The notes under the pieces are model-generated. The model searched no databases and was not told the origin of the DNA. It worked only from the letters and a program-made list of their open reading frames with translations. Made by a program: the position numbers and the translations under genes. Below are positions 44,715-55,600 of a DNA stretch of 64,000 nt, piece after piece; positions within the stretch are counted from its first letter, which is position 1; every line of letters starts with the position of its first letter. Origin of the DNA: Seiridium cupressi (Eukaryota; Ascomycota; Sordariomycetes; Amphisphaeriales; Sporocadaceae); NCBI GenBank assembly GCA_036674765.1, contig JARVKI010000070.1:124001-188000 (forward strand), given 5' to 3'.

Positions 44715-46398
44715 TTAAGAAGGCTGTTGAGGTTGCTGCGGCTGCTGGCCCTGCTGAGGCTGTTGGGGCCGGCCATTTCCTCGGTAGTTGTTGTAGTTGC
44801 CCCGACCTTGGAACCCACCGCGTCCACGTCCACCTTGGTTGCCTCCACGATAACCGCCACGGGGCTGTCGAGGTTGGCCATCGCTTCGTCCACCTTGGCG
44901 CGGCGAGTCGGACGGACCAGGCTGACCACTAGGACCGTTGGGCTGCCGCTGAGGCTGGTCCTGCTGCTGAGGTCGTTGCTGCGCATTATTAGGTGCTTGT
45001 CGAGGCGCCGGGAGAGTGTTGGCAGGTCGGGGGATGTTCTCGGGATTTTCATAAACGTAGAGAGCCTTGTCGATGGTTTGAGGAATAGGTTGAATCTCAG
45101 TGCCGAGATCACGCTCGATATTGTACAAGTTGAAACGGTCATCCCAATTGATCAGGTTAATAGCAAGACCAAGGTGACCATATCGTCCTGACCGACCGAT
45201 GCGATGCAGATATGTCTCGGCGTTCTTGGGAAAGTCAAAGTTGATAACCACGTTGACGGCTTGGATATCGATACCACGGGTCAGGAGATCGGAACACACC
45301 AGGTTTCTGCAAACGCCATTGCGGAAATCGTGGAAGACGCGGTTTCGTGCGTGCTGGGCCATCTTGGCGTGGCTGTAGAAACACGAATAACCCAGTTCGG
45401 TGATCTTCTTTGCGAGCAGCTCCACACGGTTTGTCGAGTTGCAGAAGATGATGGACTGGTTGATTTGAAGCTTGGAGAACAGAGTGTTCAAGCAGTGAAC
45501 TTTTTGCTTCTCCTCGACAAAGGCGTAGTACTGAGTAATACCGCGCAGGGTCAGCTCATCCATGAGGTTGATCTCATATGGGTTGACCATGTTCTTGTCG
45601 GAAAAGTCCTTGACTGATAGCGGGAATGTGGCAGAGAAGAGCATGACCTGACGATCCTTGGGGTGGAAGCGCAAGAGCTGTTCAATGACGGGAGTGAACT
45701 CTTGGGAGAGCAGCTTGTCGGCCTCGTCCATGATGAACATGGGGCATTCGCTGAGGTCGGCAACATTCTTTCCGGCCAAATCCAAGATACGGCCGGGGGT
45801 GCCCACTACTATGTGGACAGGGTCCTGTAAGCGAATAATGTCGTCCCTCAAACCAGTACCACCAGTTGTGACCATGACGTTGATTCCGAGGTGCTTTCCC
45901 AAAGTCTTGCAAACCTGCGATGTCTGCATCGCAAGTTCTCGAGTCGGTACGAGTATGAGACATTGGATCTTGGCGACTTTAGGGTTGATGCGTTCCAACG
46001 TGGGTACGACAAAGGCTGCAGTTTTACCGGTACCGTTCTTCGCCCTTGCTAGGATGTCTCGACCAGTCAACGCTACAGGCACGGCCTCTTCTTGGATCGG
46101 CGAGGGCCTCTCATAGCCAGCTTCAAAAATGCCCATTAATAAGTCGCGTTTGAGTGCAAAGTTCTCCCACTCGAGGCCTTTCGTGTTTGTTACATCCTGC
46201 CGACGAGAAAGAAAAGATTAGATGACCGCCATGGCCGTGCGCAATACCATGTCCTCGTGATCCAAGACCTACCTCAGTCTGATGCCTGCCGTCTTTGTTG
46301 GGAATGTTCAAGTTCTTCTTCCATTCTTCCGATGATGAGCCAGCGCTGTTGTCGCTAATTGTTGAAGCTCGCAGCTTCTCTGCCAGTTGGTCGGACAT
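44715..46398 (-). CDS. DHH1: DEAD-box RNA helicase Dhh1/DDX6
   Basis: Exon 1 (46398-46273) and exon 2 (46196-44715) give 535 residues. The intron has GTAGGT donor and GGCAG acceptor and sits at GRHQTE/DVTNTKG. All DEAD-box motifs are present: the Q motif around [21 protein letters not shown] (I), PTRELAMQ (Ia), TPGR (Ib), DEAD (II), SAT (III), [17 protein letters not shown] (IV), TRGID (V) and [10 protein letters not shown] (VI). The C-terminus is a Q/P-rich and RGG-rich tail typical of filamentous-fungal Dhh1. The protein promotes mRNA decapping and translational repression in P-bodies. The gene is intact and divergent from the J-domain gene. Confidence 0.95.
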
Positions 46399-47536
46399 TT
46401 TAAGTGTAGGAAAAGATGTGACGGACGAGTCAGGTCGCGATGAGGACGTCTAGCTGAGAGCGTCCAAAGTTGCTGGGAATCGTTTGCGAGGATAGGGGGG
46501 TTTTGGGATGCTGATTAGATCGTCTGATGGTCGAACAGTAAGCTGTTCGTCTCGTCTCAGTCGTGGGCTGGGTGCTGGTTCCGGTGCCGAGGCTTAAATC
46601 CACTCCAGTCGAATGATGGGTCAGAAAACAGAGGCAATGTGCTTTCCGTGATGGTCGGCCCTGCAAGGATTGATCACGAGTGTGGATAGTGACGACGGCA
46701 AGCTTGTAGGTCTCAAAGCAGCGTGGGGCACAACAAGTGTAGCACGTCGAGGTGAAACAACAGTCGCTCTGGAGTCAGAATCGACGCAGCTCGTAGTGGC
46801 TTCCGGGGAAGGTGTGTGTGTGTGGTAGTGGTTGAGGTGGCTACGACAGATCACCGTCGAGTATGTGCCAGCTCGAATCGAGTGCGGTGTGAGTGATGGA
46901 ATTTTGGGGCGTCAGACTCGCAAGTGATTTTTGATGGTTGCCCAAGGAAAGGTTCTCGGGAGATCAAACCGAAACGTGGAGGTGTGGGTTGCGAGAACTC
47001 GTTGGTGGCGTGGTGTGATGTCGTCGGTATTCAGCAGAGGAGGGATTGAGATTTTTAGTGGTGTTGAGGCTGTGAGGTTGTTACGATGTCGTAGCTTTCT
47101 TCACGAGTTGGGAATAGTGGCTGAGACTGATGCTGCAAGCTCCAAGATACATTAGATTGACGCACAGGCCATTGCCCCAAAGCTCGTGAGCCCTGCATTT
47201 GCAACTGAATTGTGTGCAGCTCCGCCGGGCCGTCGTTGAACCGGACAGTGGGGCATGCGGTTCTCCAACGCTTAGCTCGGTTGCTGCTTATGGATGATCT
47301 CGGGGGGTGTTTAGTGGGGTCGATAACGGCGATAGCGGACTGGCGGGTCAAGGAACCACCATCATCACTGTAGTAGCAGCTAGCTTCCCTTCGCAGTCAG
47401 GTTCAACGATGACCTCTATACTCATTACTCCTCGCATTCCATCGTCCTACAATATACGTCTTTTGTACATCGCCAGTGGGACTGTACATGAGACATTGGC
47501 GTAGAGAAATCAGATGCGACTGTGCCAAACGTCAAA
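46399..47536. other. Divergent promoter region between DHH1 and the J-domain gene
   Basis: A 1.1-kb gap between two divergent start codons. It contains the DHH1 leader, which may be long, and no supported gene. Confidence 0.5.
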
Positions 47537-48427
47537 ATGATAAAGCCAGCAGCCCTCGCTCTCTGCTCTCATTCGAATCTCCCCACGTTCATATGGCCCT
47601 TTGTATCGATAACGTCACCAGTCTCACACACGCGACCAGAAGTCTCCAGATCAACACAACAGCCCCGACGAAGGCGACAAAACACTCGTGATTATGCGAC
47701 TGTCCATGAAGGTCCCCGAAACTCTTCTAGTTCCTCCTCGTCCCCATTCAAATGGCCATCCTGCGCCAATCCAACGCCATATCAGATCTTCGACCAAAAC
47801 ATCACCGCTCCGTACAGCAAAGCTCGCTTCTATGAACTTGTCAAGTTATACCATCCCGACAGGCATCGCCAGACGCCAGGAGACACTCTGGGTCACGATA
47901 TCCGACTCGAGAGATACCGACTGATCGTTGCCGCGAACGAGATCCTCTCTGATTCGACCAAGCGTCGTGCCTATGACTTGTATGGTACCGGTTGGGGTTC
48001 GATTCGTTCAATGGACCATGCAGACTATCGTCATGCCAGCACCAGTTGGCGCAACGAGCCGGGGAATCCGTCGATGAATGCGACATGGGAAGACTGGGAG
48101 AGGTGGTATGGTGAACGGGCTGGTGGTCCGAAGCAGAAGCAACGACACGTCTTCATGAGCAACGAGCTTTTCGTCGTAGTGTTGTGCGCTTTCGTGCTCG
48201 CTGGTACTATGGGACAGGCTCGAAGAGCAACTACCACAACGATGAATATCGTGGAGATGCGGGATCAGCGGCATGAGGCCATCAGCAATGACATGGCCAC
48301 GAGAAGGGCGCAGCAAGGACCATTGACTAGGCACGAAAGGGTCGATAGCTTTCTGAGGCAGCGGGAAGCCTGGAATCTCTCAGCTCCAGGGGCACCACAT
48401 CCCCAGCACCATGGGCACAGTAAATAA
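47537..48427 (+). CDS. J-domain (DnaJ) co-chaperone, probably mitochondrial or membrane-bound
   Basis: A single exon encodes 296 residues from the ATG at 47537. The N-terminus is Arg/Ser/Thr-rich with few acids, suggesting a mitochondrial presequence. A J domain at about residues 75-150 carries YQIFDQN, YHPDRHR (with the HPD tripeptide that stimulates Hsp70) and ANEILSDSTKRRAYDLYG. A hydrophobic segment (ELFVVVLCAFVLAGTMG) near residues 213-230 predicts one membrane anchor, followed by a basic helical tail. Small single-pass J proteins of this type are common in ascomycetes, and their client is unknown. Confidence 0.88.
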   Translation: MIKPAALALCSHSNLPTFIWPFVSITSPVSHTRPEVSRSTQQPRRRRQNTRDYATVHEGPRNSSSSSSSPFKWPSCANPTPYQIFDQNITAPYSKARFYELVKLYHPDRHRQTPGDTLGHDIRLERYRLIVAANEILSDSTKRRAYDLYGTGWGSIRSMDHADYRHASTSWRNEPGNPSMNATWEDWERWYGERAGGPKQKQRHVFMSNELFVVVLCAFVLAGTMGQARRATTTTMNIVEMRDQRHEAISNDMATRRAQQGPLTRHERVDSFLRQREAWNLSAPGAPHPQHHGHSK

Positions 48428-48495
48428 AATGTTCTGATTCTCTTCGTCATGTGCCTGAGTCGGCTCCTGAATGCTGGCTATCCGTAGCCAGTCTG

Positions 48496-49257
48496 TCATG
48501 ACGGCCCTTTTTCTGGCATATATCGATCGAGGAAGCTAACTATATCATCTACACCTTCCGGTTCGTTGATCCAATGACCGCCAGACTCGTACTCGTGCCA
48601 ATCAACAACCTGACCATGGTATGAGAGGTGATCTCGTAATGCTCTACCGTTTTCGAATGGAACTATGTTGTCGTCTTTTGAGTGGCCTAGAAAGACAGGG
48701 GTACTCCGAAGCTCAACCAGCGAGCGATCATCGCCAAACGTTTTGTTTGCAGGCTCGATCATCTCCAACGCCCCTGTAGGCATCCAGCTGCATAAGCCAA
48801 CAAGTCCAGCTAGTGGTTGGCGACCCAATACGAATGCGCAGATAGCCGTAGCAAATCCTTGACTAATTCCTGCCAGGAAGATTTTATCTCGCGGCATTTT
48901 GTTTTCCTCCTCCGCGATGATCGCCTGAACTGCAGAGATACTAGTCATTAATCCCTCGACTTGAAGTTCCACCTGTTCGAAGGGCCTCTCAACCGACCAC
49001 ATGTCAAACCACTGAGACTCCACACAACCAAAGCGTTTGGATTGGAGTAGAGGGGCAGATGGGAATACCCACCTCATCGTCGGAAATAGATCTTGAAGAG
49101 TTTGTGGCTGACCTTGGGCTTGTGGCTCGCTAGCCTCACTTTCAAACAACTCGCTGGCAAACTCTTCGCATGTGCTTCCTTTCCCATGAAGGAAAATGAT
49201 GGTGTGGGTATGTTCATAATCGACTGAAGGGCCCGTGGCATGATATCGGCAGGCCAT
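48496..49257 (-). CDS. Acyl-protein thioesterase / phospholipase-carboxylesterase family hydrolase
   Basis: From the ATG at 49257 the frame encodes 253 residues. It shows the alpha/beta-hydrolase order: IIFLHGKGS (oxyanion loop), nucleophile Ser132 in GISQG, Asp195 or Asp196 in GHSKDDNIVPF, and His228 in SGGHWI. WMPTGA and PTMRWVFPSAP are typical of the Abhydrolase_2 family that includes acyl-protein thioesterases. Fungi carry several divergent paralogues, and the true substrate may be an ester other than palmitoyl-cysteine. There is no signal peptide. The frame is open further upstream but lacks an earlier ATG. Confidence 0.85.
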   Translation of the reverse strand: MACRYHATGPSVDYEHTHTIIFLHGKGSTCEEFASELFESEASEPQAQGQPQTLQDLFPTMRWVFPSAPLLQSKRFGCVESQWFDMWSVERPFEQVELQVEGLMTSISAVQAIIAEEENKMPRDKIFLAGISQGFATAICAFVLGRQPLAGLVGLCSWMPTGALEMIEPANKTFGDDRSLVELRSTPVFLGHSKDDNIVPFENGRALRDHLSYHGQVVDWHEYESGGHWINEPEGVDDIVSFLDRYMPEKGPS

Positions 49258-49520
49258 GTTGAAGTTCTCGAACCGCTGCCATGTGCGGATTAGATTGTGA
49301 AGTTCAAGAGAATTCAAGAATTGATGACAATGGTGGCAGAAAGAGTGGGCCTAGGCCAAGTTGGGACAACGGAACTTAAATCAAGGCAGCAAGCTTATCT
49401 CATGTTTATAACCGTGACATGCTTTGGAGTACGCAGTTCACAGGACCGAGTATTATTCAAACAATCAAGCCAATGACTGACTAGTGCTCTCTACGTAGTT
49501 CTTCCGGTCCTTGGGCCGAT

Positions 49521-50281
49521 CTAACCCTCAGAGAACCAGCGAGTTTCCTTATCAGCATACCAATCCTCAGGCCCGTCTTTCTTACCATCATAGATTGGAT
49601 CCAGCTCGCACATATTTTCATTCTCTGTAACAATCCTAACCTCACCGTCCCTTGGACTACCACAATATTCCAAGCTCTCGTGAAATAGCATCTCATCATC
49701 TTCTTCGTTCCACTCACCGAGCTTTCGCAGTTCCGAGGCCAAAGCAAAATGTCCTTGGGACTTGGCAAAACCAACTGCACGGACATATTGCTTTCTGTGG
49801 GTGCCATGAATAAGGCAGCCTTCACTGGTTAGCAATCGAACTATATCCAGTCGTCCATACTCTGCTGCGCCTTCTAGTGCTGTTCTACCGTTATACTTTG
49901 CGCCTGCTGCATTGACTTCAGCGCCCTTATTGCTGAGAAACATTGCAATCTTGCTGAGTCCTTGTAATGCTGTGGCTCTACCGTCGGTGGCTGGTTCCCC
50001 ATTCACATCTGCACCAGAGTTGATGAGCAGCGTGATAATTTCGACATTGCACATCTCAACGGCGAGTTGTAAAGTGTTTCTACGAACCGGTATGGAAGAC
50101 TCGACACTTTTATTCAAGTATTGCTGTCGACTGTGGATTCGATTTCCTTCTTCCTATGCTGATGCTGCGTCAATCTTGGCCTCTTCTCGTAGCAAGCGTT
50201 GAATCATCAAGAAGTTGCTACTCTCCACAGCATATTGTAAAGCTGTCCGAGACCAGGAATATCTTTGATTAGGTCGAAACC
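49521..50281 (-). pseudogene. Ankyrin-repeat gene fragment
   Basis: The minus strand encodes ankyrin units in one frame. RTALQYAVESSNFLMIQRLL is followed by an in-frame TAG at 50156-50154, then NTLQLAVEMCNVEIITLLI, NGRTALEGAAEYGRLDIVRLL and a non-repeat acidic tail. One unit is shortened between RATALQ and GLSKIAMFL. No start codon, NACHT or other effector domain is attached. The GRTALEGAAE style of repeat is that of NACHT-ankyrin proteins of Hypocreales, so this is likely the stranded C-terminal end of such a gene. It lies about 2.4 kb beyond the 3' end of the intact NLR-like gene and on the same strand. Confidence 0.65.
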
Positions 50282-51227
50282 CATACTACAAGTTGCTGCC
50301 CTCAAATATAACATGGTTATATGAGAAGGGTAGAGGGTAGCTGCCTTGATTCGACTGGACTGTGGGTGGCTTACGGCGGCAACGGTGGAGTGGCTCCACT
50401 GGGTTAAGGAGGTATACTAGTGCAGCGTCGGGATACGTCCGCTTGAAGAGGAAGGTTTGTGACGATACGTGTGAATTCGCTGCTGAGAAGTTGATTACAA
50501 GAGTGGCATGAATTTGAGTCAGTGTGGAGCCTACACATCCAGCTCCTTTGGAGATGACGAAGGAGAGGCATGGGTGCTAAGAAGTAGAACGGCATGAGGC
50601 GGCAGGTACAGCGAGTTTCGTAAAAGAAATCTAAGTTCTCGGGTCTACATGCCCTCCACTACTGCTCCAAGTACCATTTTAGACCGTCTTCTATATTGTC
50701 TAAACATTCAACAGTTAGGAGAAAATCTATCTGGGGTCGTTGGCCAGGTCAAAAAGTCTCGATATACGGACATTCCAGCCCAAATTTTGTTATTGCATTT
50801 CGCATGTCTCGACTGTTGGGAAACATGCGCACTATTATTCCAATGCAGAAGTGAAGATTACCTGGAATGGATCTTGTTCTCCTCTATAGTGATATCGAGG
50901 TAAACATATCGATGCACAATGTAGACGGAAAGTCGTTTCAGATACCAATAGAAGATGTAGAGAGGTGGTTCAAGGCACGATGTTTATGCATGGACATCTA
51001 CAGGGAGGCTGGGAGGCTGGACTGAAGGAGACGAAGGCAACTGGGACAAAGTCATTTGACTTGCTCGGGGAGGTTTGATTATGGGACCTTGGCTCTGGCG
51101 CGAGAGTGCGGCCTATAGTATCTATAGTGGAGGACGGTTGAGATTGACATCAAGCGCAATGATAGCTCGCAAGTAAATAAGCATGTTGAAGGTAGACTCA
51201 GGCGCTACGTAACTTAGAGCTTCCGGC
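50282..51227. other. No gene seen between two pseudogenes
   Basis: Only frames shorter than 90 codons are present, without domains. The stretch includes the putative lost 5' part of the ankyrin gene and the 3' flank of the methyltransferase pseudogene. Confidence 0.5.
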
Positions 51228-52075
51228 CTACTTCTTAGCAACTGCAATGTTCGCGATAAATTGCAAACGGAGTCTCCCGTCCTCAATTTCTGTGTATCCT
51301 TCTGTTTTCTTCAACTCCCATTTGATGATATCGAGAGCCTTGTCCCAATTCTCCTCGTCGGATTCCAGCCAGCCAGCCAGCAGGTGTAGTTCCTCCGATA
51401 AAGCTCCAAAGCATGTTCACATAGCGGTCGATTTCCGACGTTGTGACGTGTACGTTTGCTTGGTGCATAGTCACCTGGGCTTTATCAAAGCCACCCTGGG
51501 CGATTATGTCTCGAAGATGTTCGGCCCGCATCCATTTGTCTAGACCAGAGCGAGGCAGTGGAATACCTTCTGGGCGGGTGGCCTTGGCCGCAGCTTCCAA
51601 AGGTGCCATGTTAGGCACGTACTTCCAAGAATTAAAGACTGCCAATCCACCAGGCTTAAGCGTTCGGTGAACTTCCTTCACAGCATCGATACCGTCGTTA
51701 GCAAGCACGAAAAGTAGAGCATTGCCAATGGTGAGCGTAAAGGTGTCTGCGTCGAATGTGAGCGCATTGGAGTCCGCATGGATAGCCTCAGCGGGCCATG
51801 ATTTTGCTGCTGCCCGCTTTCGGTAAAGATCAAGTGCCGAATTGTTGATGTCAGTCCCTTTGATGGCCATGTCTAGAGACCGACCCATGATAGAAGCTAC
51901 GATCGCCGCAGCCGTTGTCGTTGATGACGGCGCCGCTGCAAATAGGAGGGATGAGACCAAGTGAAGCCTTGGCTAGGTTTTCCATGCTATCTGACACAAG
52001 CTCATCGTAGAGCTGGGGCGTTGGAGCAATGGCTTGCTGCGGCATAAACTTGACCTGTCCTTCCGGTGCATTCAT
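51228..52075 (-). pseudogene. Class I SAM methyltransferase pseudogene with two frameshifts
   Basis: From the ATG at 52075 the frame reads EGQVKFMPQQAIAPTPQLYDEL and on to GAVINDNGCG, the first part of the SAM-binding motif I, where it breaks near 51914. A second frame continues with AAIVASIMGRSLDMAIKGTDIN, FVLANDGIDAVKEVHRTLKPGG and WKYVPNMAPLEAAAKATRPEG up to about 51368, where a TGGC tandem shifts the frame again. A third frame then carries WDKALDIIKWEL to IANIAVAKK and a stop at 51228. Motif I has lost residues, by a deletion of length 2 modulo 3. The second lesion fits one extra 4-base unit. The family is the fungal small-molecule or unknown-substrate methyltransferases. It is almost certainly inactive. 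Confidence 0.8.
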
Positions 52076-52695
52076 GGTGGGCTTGCGTCGATAAGGCGCG
52101 TGAGAGAGTGATGCGATGCGCTCTTGAACTGCAAGTATACTTGTGAAGCCACAAGATCTGAAGCATAAATATGCTCCGTTCTTTAAACTATTGTTGCAGT
52201 GTGCGATGAGAGGCGCAGCACTGCCCTGCACCAGTGGTAAATCGACACGTGGAGATGATTACACGAGTGATGACAGTTAAGATTCCAATGCTGATCAAAG
52301 CAGGTGCCGTATGTACTGCTTGCTAAGCAGTTGTGTTCGGATACAGCTACATTGTACTCTGTTGTTCGAGGCCCCACCACCACCCCATGGGTCTGACAAT
52401 ATGTAACTAAGTGCTGTCAGCCTGACTCCCTTGCAGGAGCAATTCTCAAAACGCTGAAGTAAATCGTTCAGATCAAAACTGTATGAGAACGGCAATCATC
52501 TTCCTCTCCAGGTAGTGATGAGTTTAGTCACAATCTAGATTGGAAATTGAGTGGTTTATTGGTGAGTTTAGAGCGCCTCTACGGTGTTTGTTGAGTGTCC
52601 CAAGTATCTGGTCACAATTCAATACTTTTGGGCACCTTTCACCACTCTATAGACTACTCCGGGGCACTTGGCGAGTGGTAATGCGAGATAAAGTT
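52076..52695. other. Intergenic region between methyltransferase pseudogene and NLR gene 3' end
   Basis: No frame with a domain is seen. The left part is the former promoter of the methyltransferase and the right part the 3' flank of the NLR-like gene. Confidence 0.5.
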
Positions 52696-55600
52696 TCAAT
52701 ATATCGTCAGGGTTCGCACCGTCCAATCAGTTAAATCATCGGCGCAATCCGGCCCAAGAAAGACCCCTACCCTCATAAACCCTTCCCCAAAATCTCGCAT
52801 TATAAGTCCAATCCAACGGCGGTCCTTTGCAGATGCTGTATATGCCCGTTGTGCGACCACCAGAAAAGTGAACTTCTCCATATCCTCATGCCACATGCAC
52901 TCCCCCTCGAAGGTGTCGAATACGAGATCGCAAAAGAATGGAGTTTTGTTCGGTAGAAAACGCTGACTGTAACCACGAACGACTATCTTGGCCCACGGCG
53001 GGTTGTAGTCTAGCTGTATCAACTCAAAATCTGCGATCTCGGCGACGGATGTGCTCAGTCGGTATGAGACAGGAGCAGCTTGAGAAGCCCAACTCCAGGA
53101 TGGAACTAGGCATTGAATCGCTGTTGTTAGAATCGGCTGATTCGAAACTGATGTAGCTGGAGGGTTAAGGGTTGCAATTCTTGCAAATCCCTTCTCTTTG
53201 AATGTCCACAACAGACTTCTCGGCAAGTCGTCCATCTTGATCCCCATCTGGTACATGCTCTGCAGTCCGTTCGGGTCAACATTGATTACTTCGCCTAATA
53301 CCTTTGAAACCTCCTTAGCAACACCCTCTGCGGAAGGTAATCGATCCGTTAGCAGGCTCAACTTTCCTTGGCTAATCATTTCAACGTATCTGTACCACTG
53401 TGAATGGATGAACAGTTCCGATATGCTCGTTGCTTTGGACGAATGCCCGAGAATGTCGACTTCAAGCTTGGACAAGGCCACCGACAAGCGGGATAATGAT
53501 GCGAGACTCCTGAAGGCCGGTGCTTGCTGGGAAGCTGAACCTTGAGCCCACAGGTACTTGCCACATATCCAAGACATTTGATCATCACCAATTATTAGTA
53601 TTCGAGCGGCAAGCAAGACTTCCTGGGCCCTCCAACTTCTGGAGAAGATATTTTCGACCATAGTTTCAGCTGTGTTCAGGGGCACTCGGAGGTGTATTCG
53701 GAAGTCCCCTGGCGTGTCATGGGAACAAGCATCTAGTACGAGAATCGGCTGGGACAGCTGAAGCTTGCCACTGCTAAGAAGATGTTGGTCGTTTCCAAGC
53801 TTTGTGGGGGCGACTACAAGTTCTGCCTGCAAGATATAGGAAGCTATGCGAGGCACCTCTTTCGCCATATCCTCGGGCGAGTCATGGATCAAGCAAAAAG
53901 CATCCACGACGAGATATCTGATGCCAATTTGACGGCACAAGATTATCGTATCTTGCATAATCGGTGGAAGGGATACGGCAATGCCATCCTGTAAGCGAGC
54001 TTGCACATTTTCCAAGCGCGTCCAGAAGTCTCCCTCAATGAGTCCACCCGTACCCGAGGACCAAGACAAGAATACGAACCGGCAATCGTTGTCTGTAAGC
54101 CATACCTTCTCGCCTTCCACCAGGCGGGGGACACTGTGATTTTGACTGTCGCCAACGTCAACTAACCTCGTCGGAATGGATCTTGAGCTCTTGGATGAGC
54201 AGACAGAGTGTTCTGTCTGACAAGTTCTTAGCCATTCTTGAACAAGGTCGGCCCTCGAAGCATCGATTGCCACTGCCTGGCCCGAAAGGCACGAATAACA
54301 TCCAGGTACCACAGAGCCTGCAAGAATGTTCAATTAGGATCGTGAGAATGTATCTGGGAAGATTACTTACTCATATATTCGACACAAAGCTCTAGCTTTG
54401 TAGCCAACCTTTGTCCATGAAAGACAAACAACAGATCTTGCTTAGAAGTTGGAACTTTCGAGTCCGCTGCTAGAGAGACCCGGACTTTGATTTCAGGTGC
54501 GCTCAACGCCTCATCAGTGTCATCACTGGTACTGGTTTCCTTCTCTATCGCGGCGAGCATCCATGAGCATAAGCCGCAGCCTTTGGTGGCAGAAAATCTA
54601 AGCGTTTCCAGAGATTGGCTATGAGTATATGTCAAGGCAAATCGAGAACCTTCAATCCATTCTTCGATGTCGCAGGATGAACAGAGATTGCTCGACTTGA
54701 TATTTATACTTGGCCGGTGTTTACCTTGGACGGTATCTGAGTCATCTTCCAGAGAAGATATCATGGCCTTGAAATCCTTCTGCTTCTTTTCATTCCCGAG
54801 ACCCTTAGCTGTCGCCTTGGCTAATAAAAATAGAACATCTATGGCTGATTTGTCTACAGCGACGTCCGCAACGGTGTCCCCAGAGTCATTCGTGCGTTCC
54901 GCATCGACCCCCGCTGCAAGTAAAAGCTGGGTGATGCTAGAATCGTTGCAAAAAGCTGCCGTGTGCAGGGGCGAGCCACCAGACTTGTCCAGAATATCCA
55001 ACAGGGCACCTAACTCCCGTGCAGCTTTGATGATCTTTTCATGGCCTTGAAGAACGGCGACGTGAAGAGCTGTTATGCCTAAATTGTTATGGGCATTGAT
55101 AGTCGACCCTGCTTGAAGAAGGAGCCGAAACGCTTCATCAAAACCATGAAAAGCTGCTACATGTAGAGAAGTGTCGCCGCTAAAGTTTCTGCTTCCAATG
55201 AATGACGACTCTCGCTGGAAAATCATATCAATATTTAATATCAACTCTACATTCTTGGTAGTATTGGACAGCACCGCTAGGTGGAGAGGCGAGTTTCCAA
55301 ATACGTCAATCTCTGACAGCTGTGATTTGGTGGCAATTCGAAGTTTCAGGTCATCAATCTCGCCAGATGCCTTCCGGGGGTCTGTTCTTGAGAGGGTCTC
55401 AAGATGAGTCGCAAGTTGTACAGAATCGGCAGCATTGCGGACGTGAATCGGCCAGAACTTCTGAAAGTAAGAGCTTTTGAAAATATTGTGTTCCTCAAGC
55501 AGTCCTTTGAGGCCTTCCAGGCAAACCGTGGCGACTTCGAGGTGTTGTTGTGGCGGGCTGAACTCTGCACTTTGCTTTTCTTCAAAAAACTGGCGGACGG

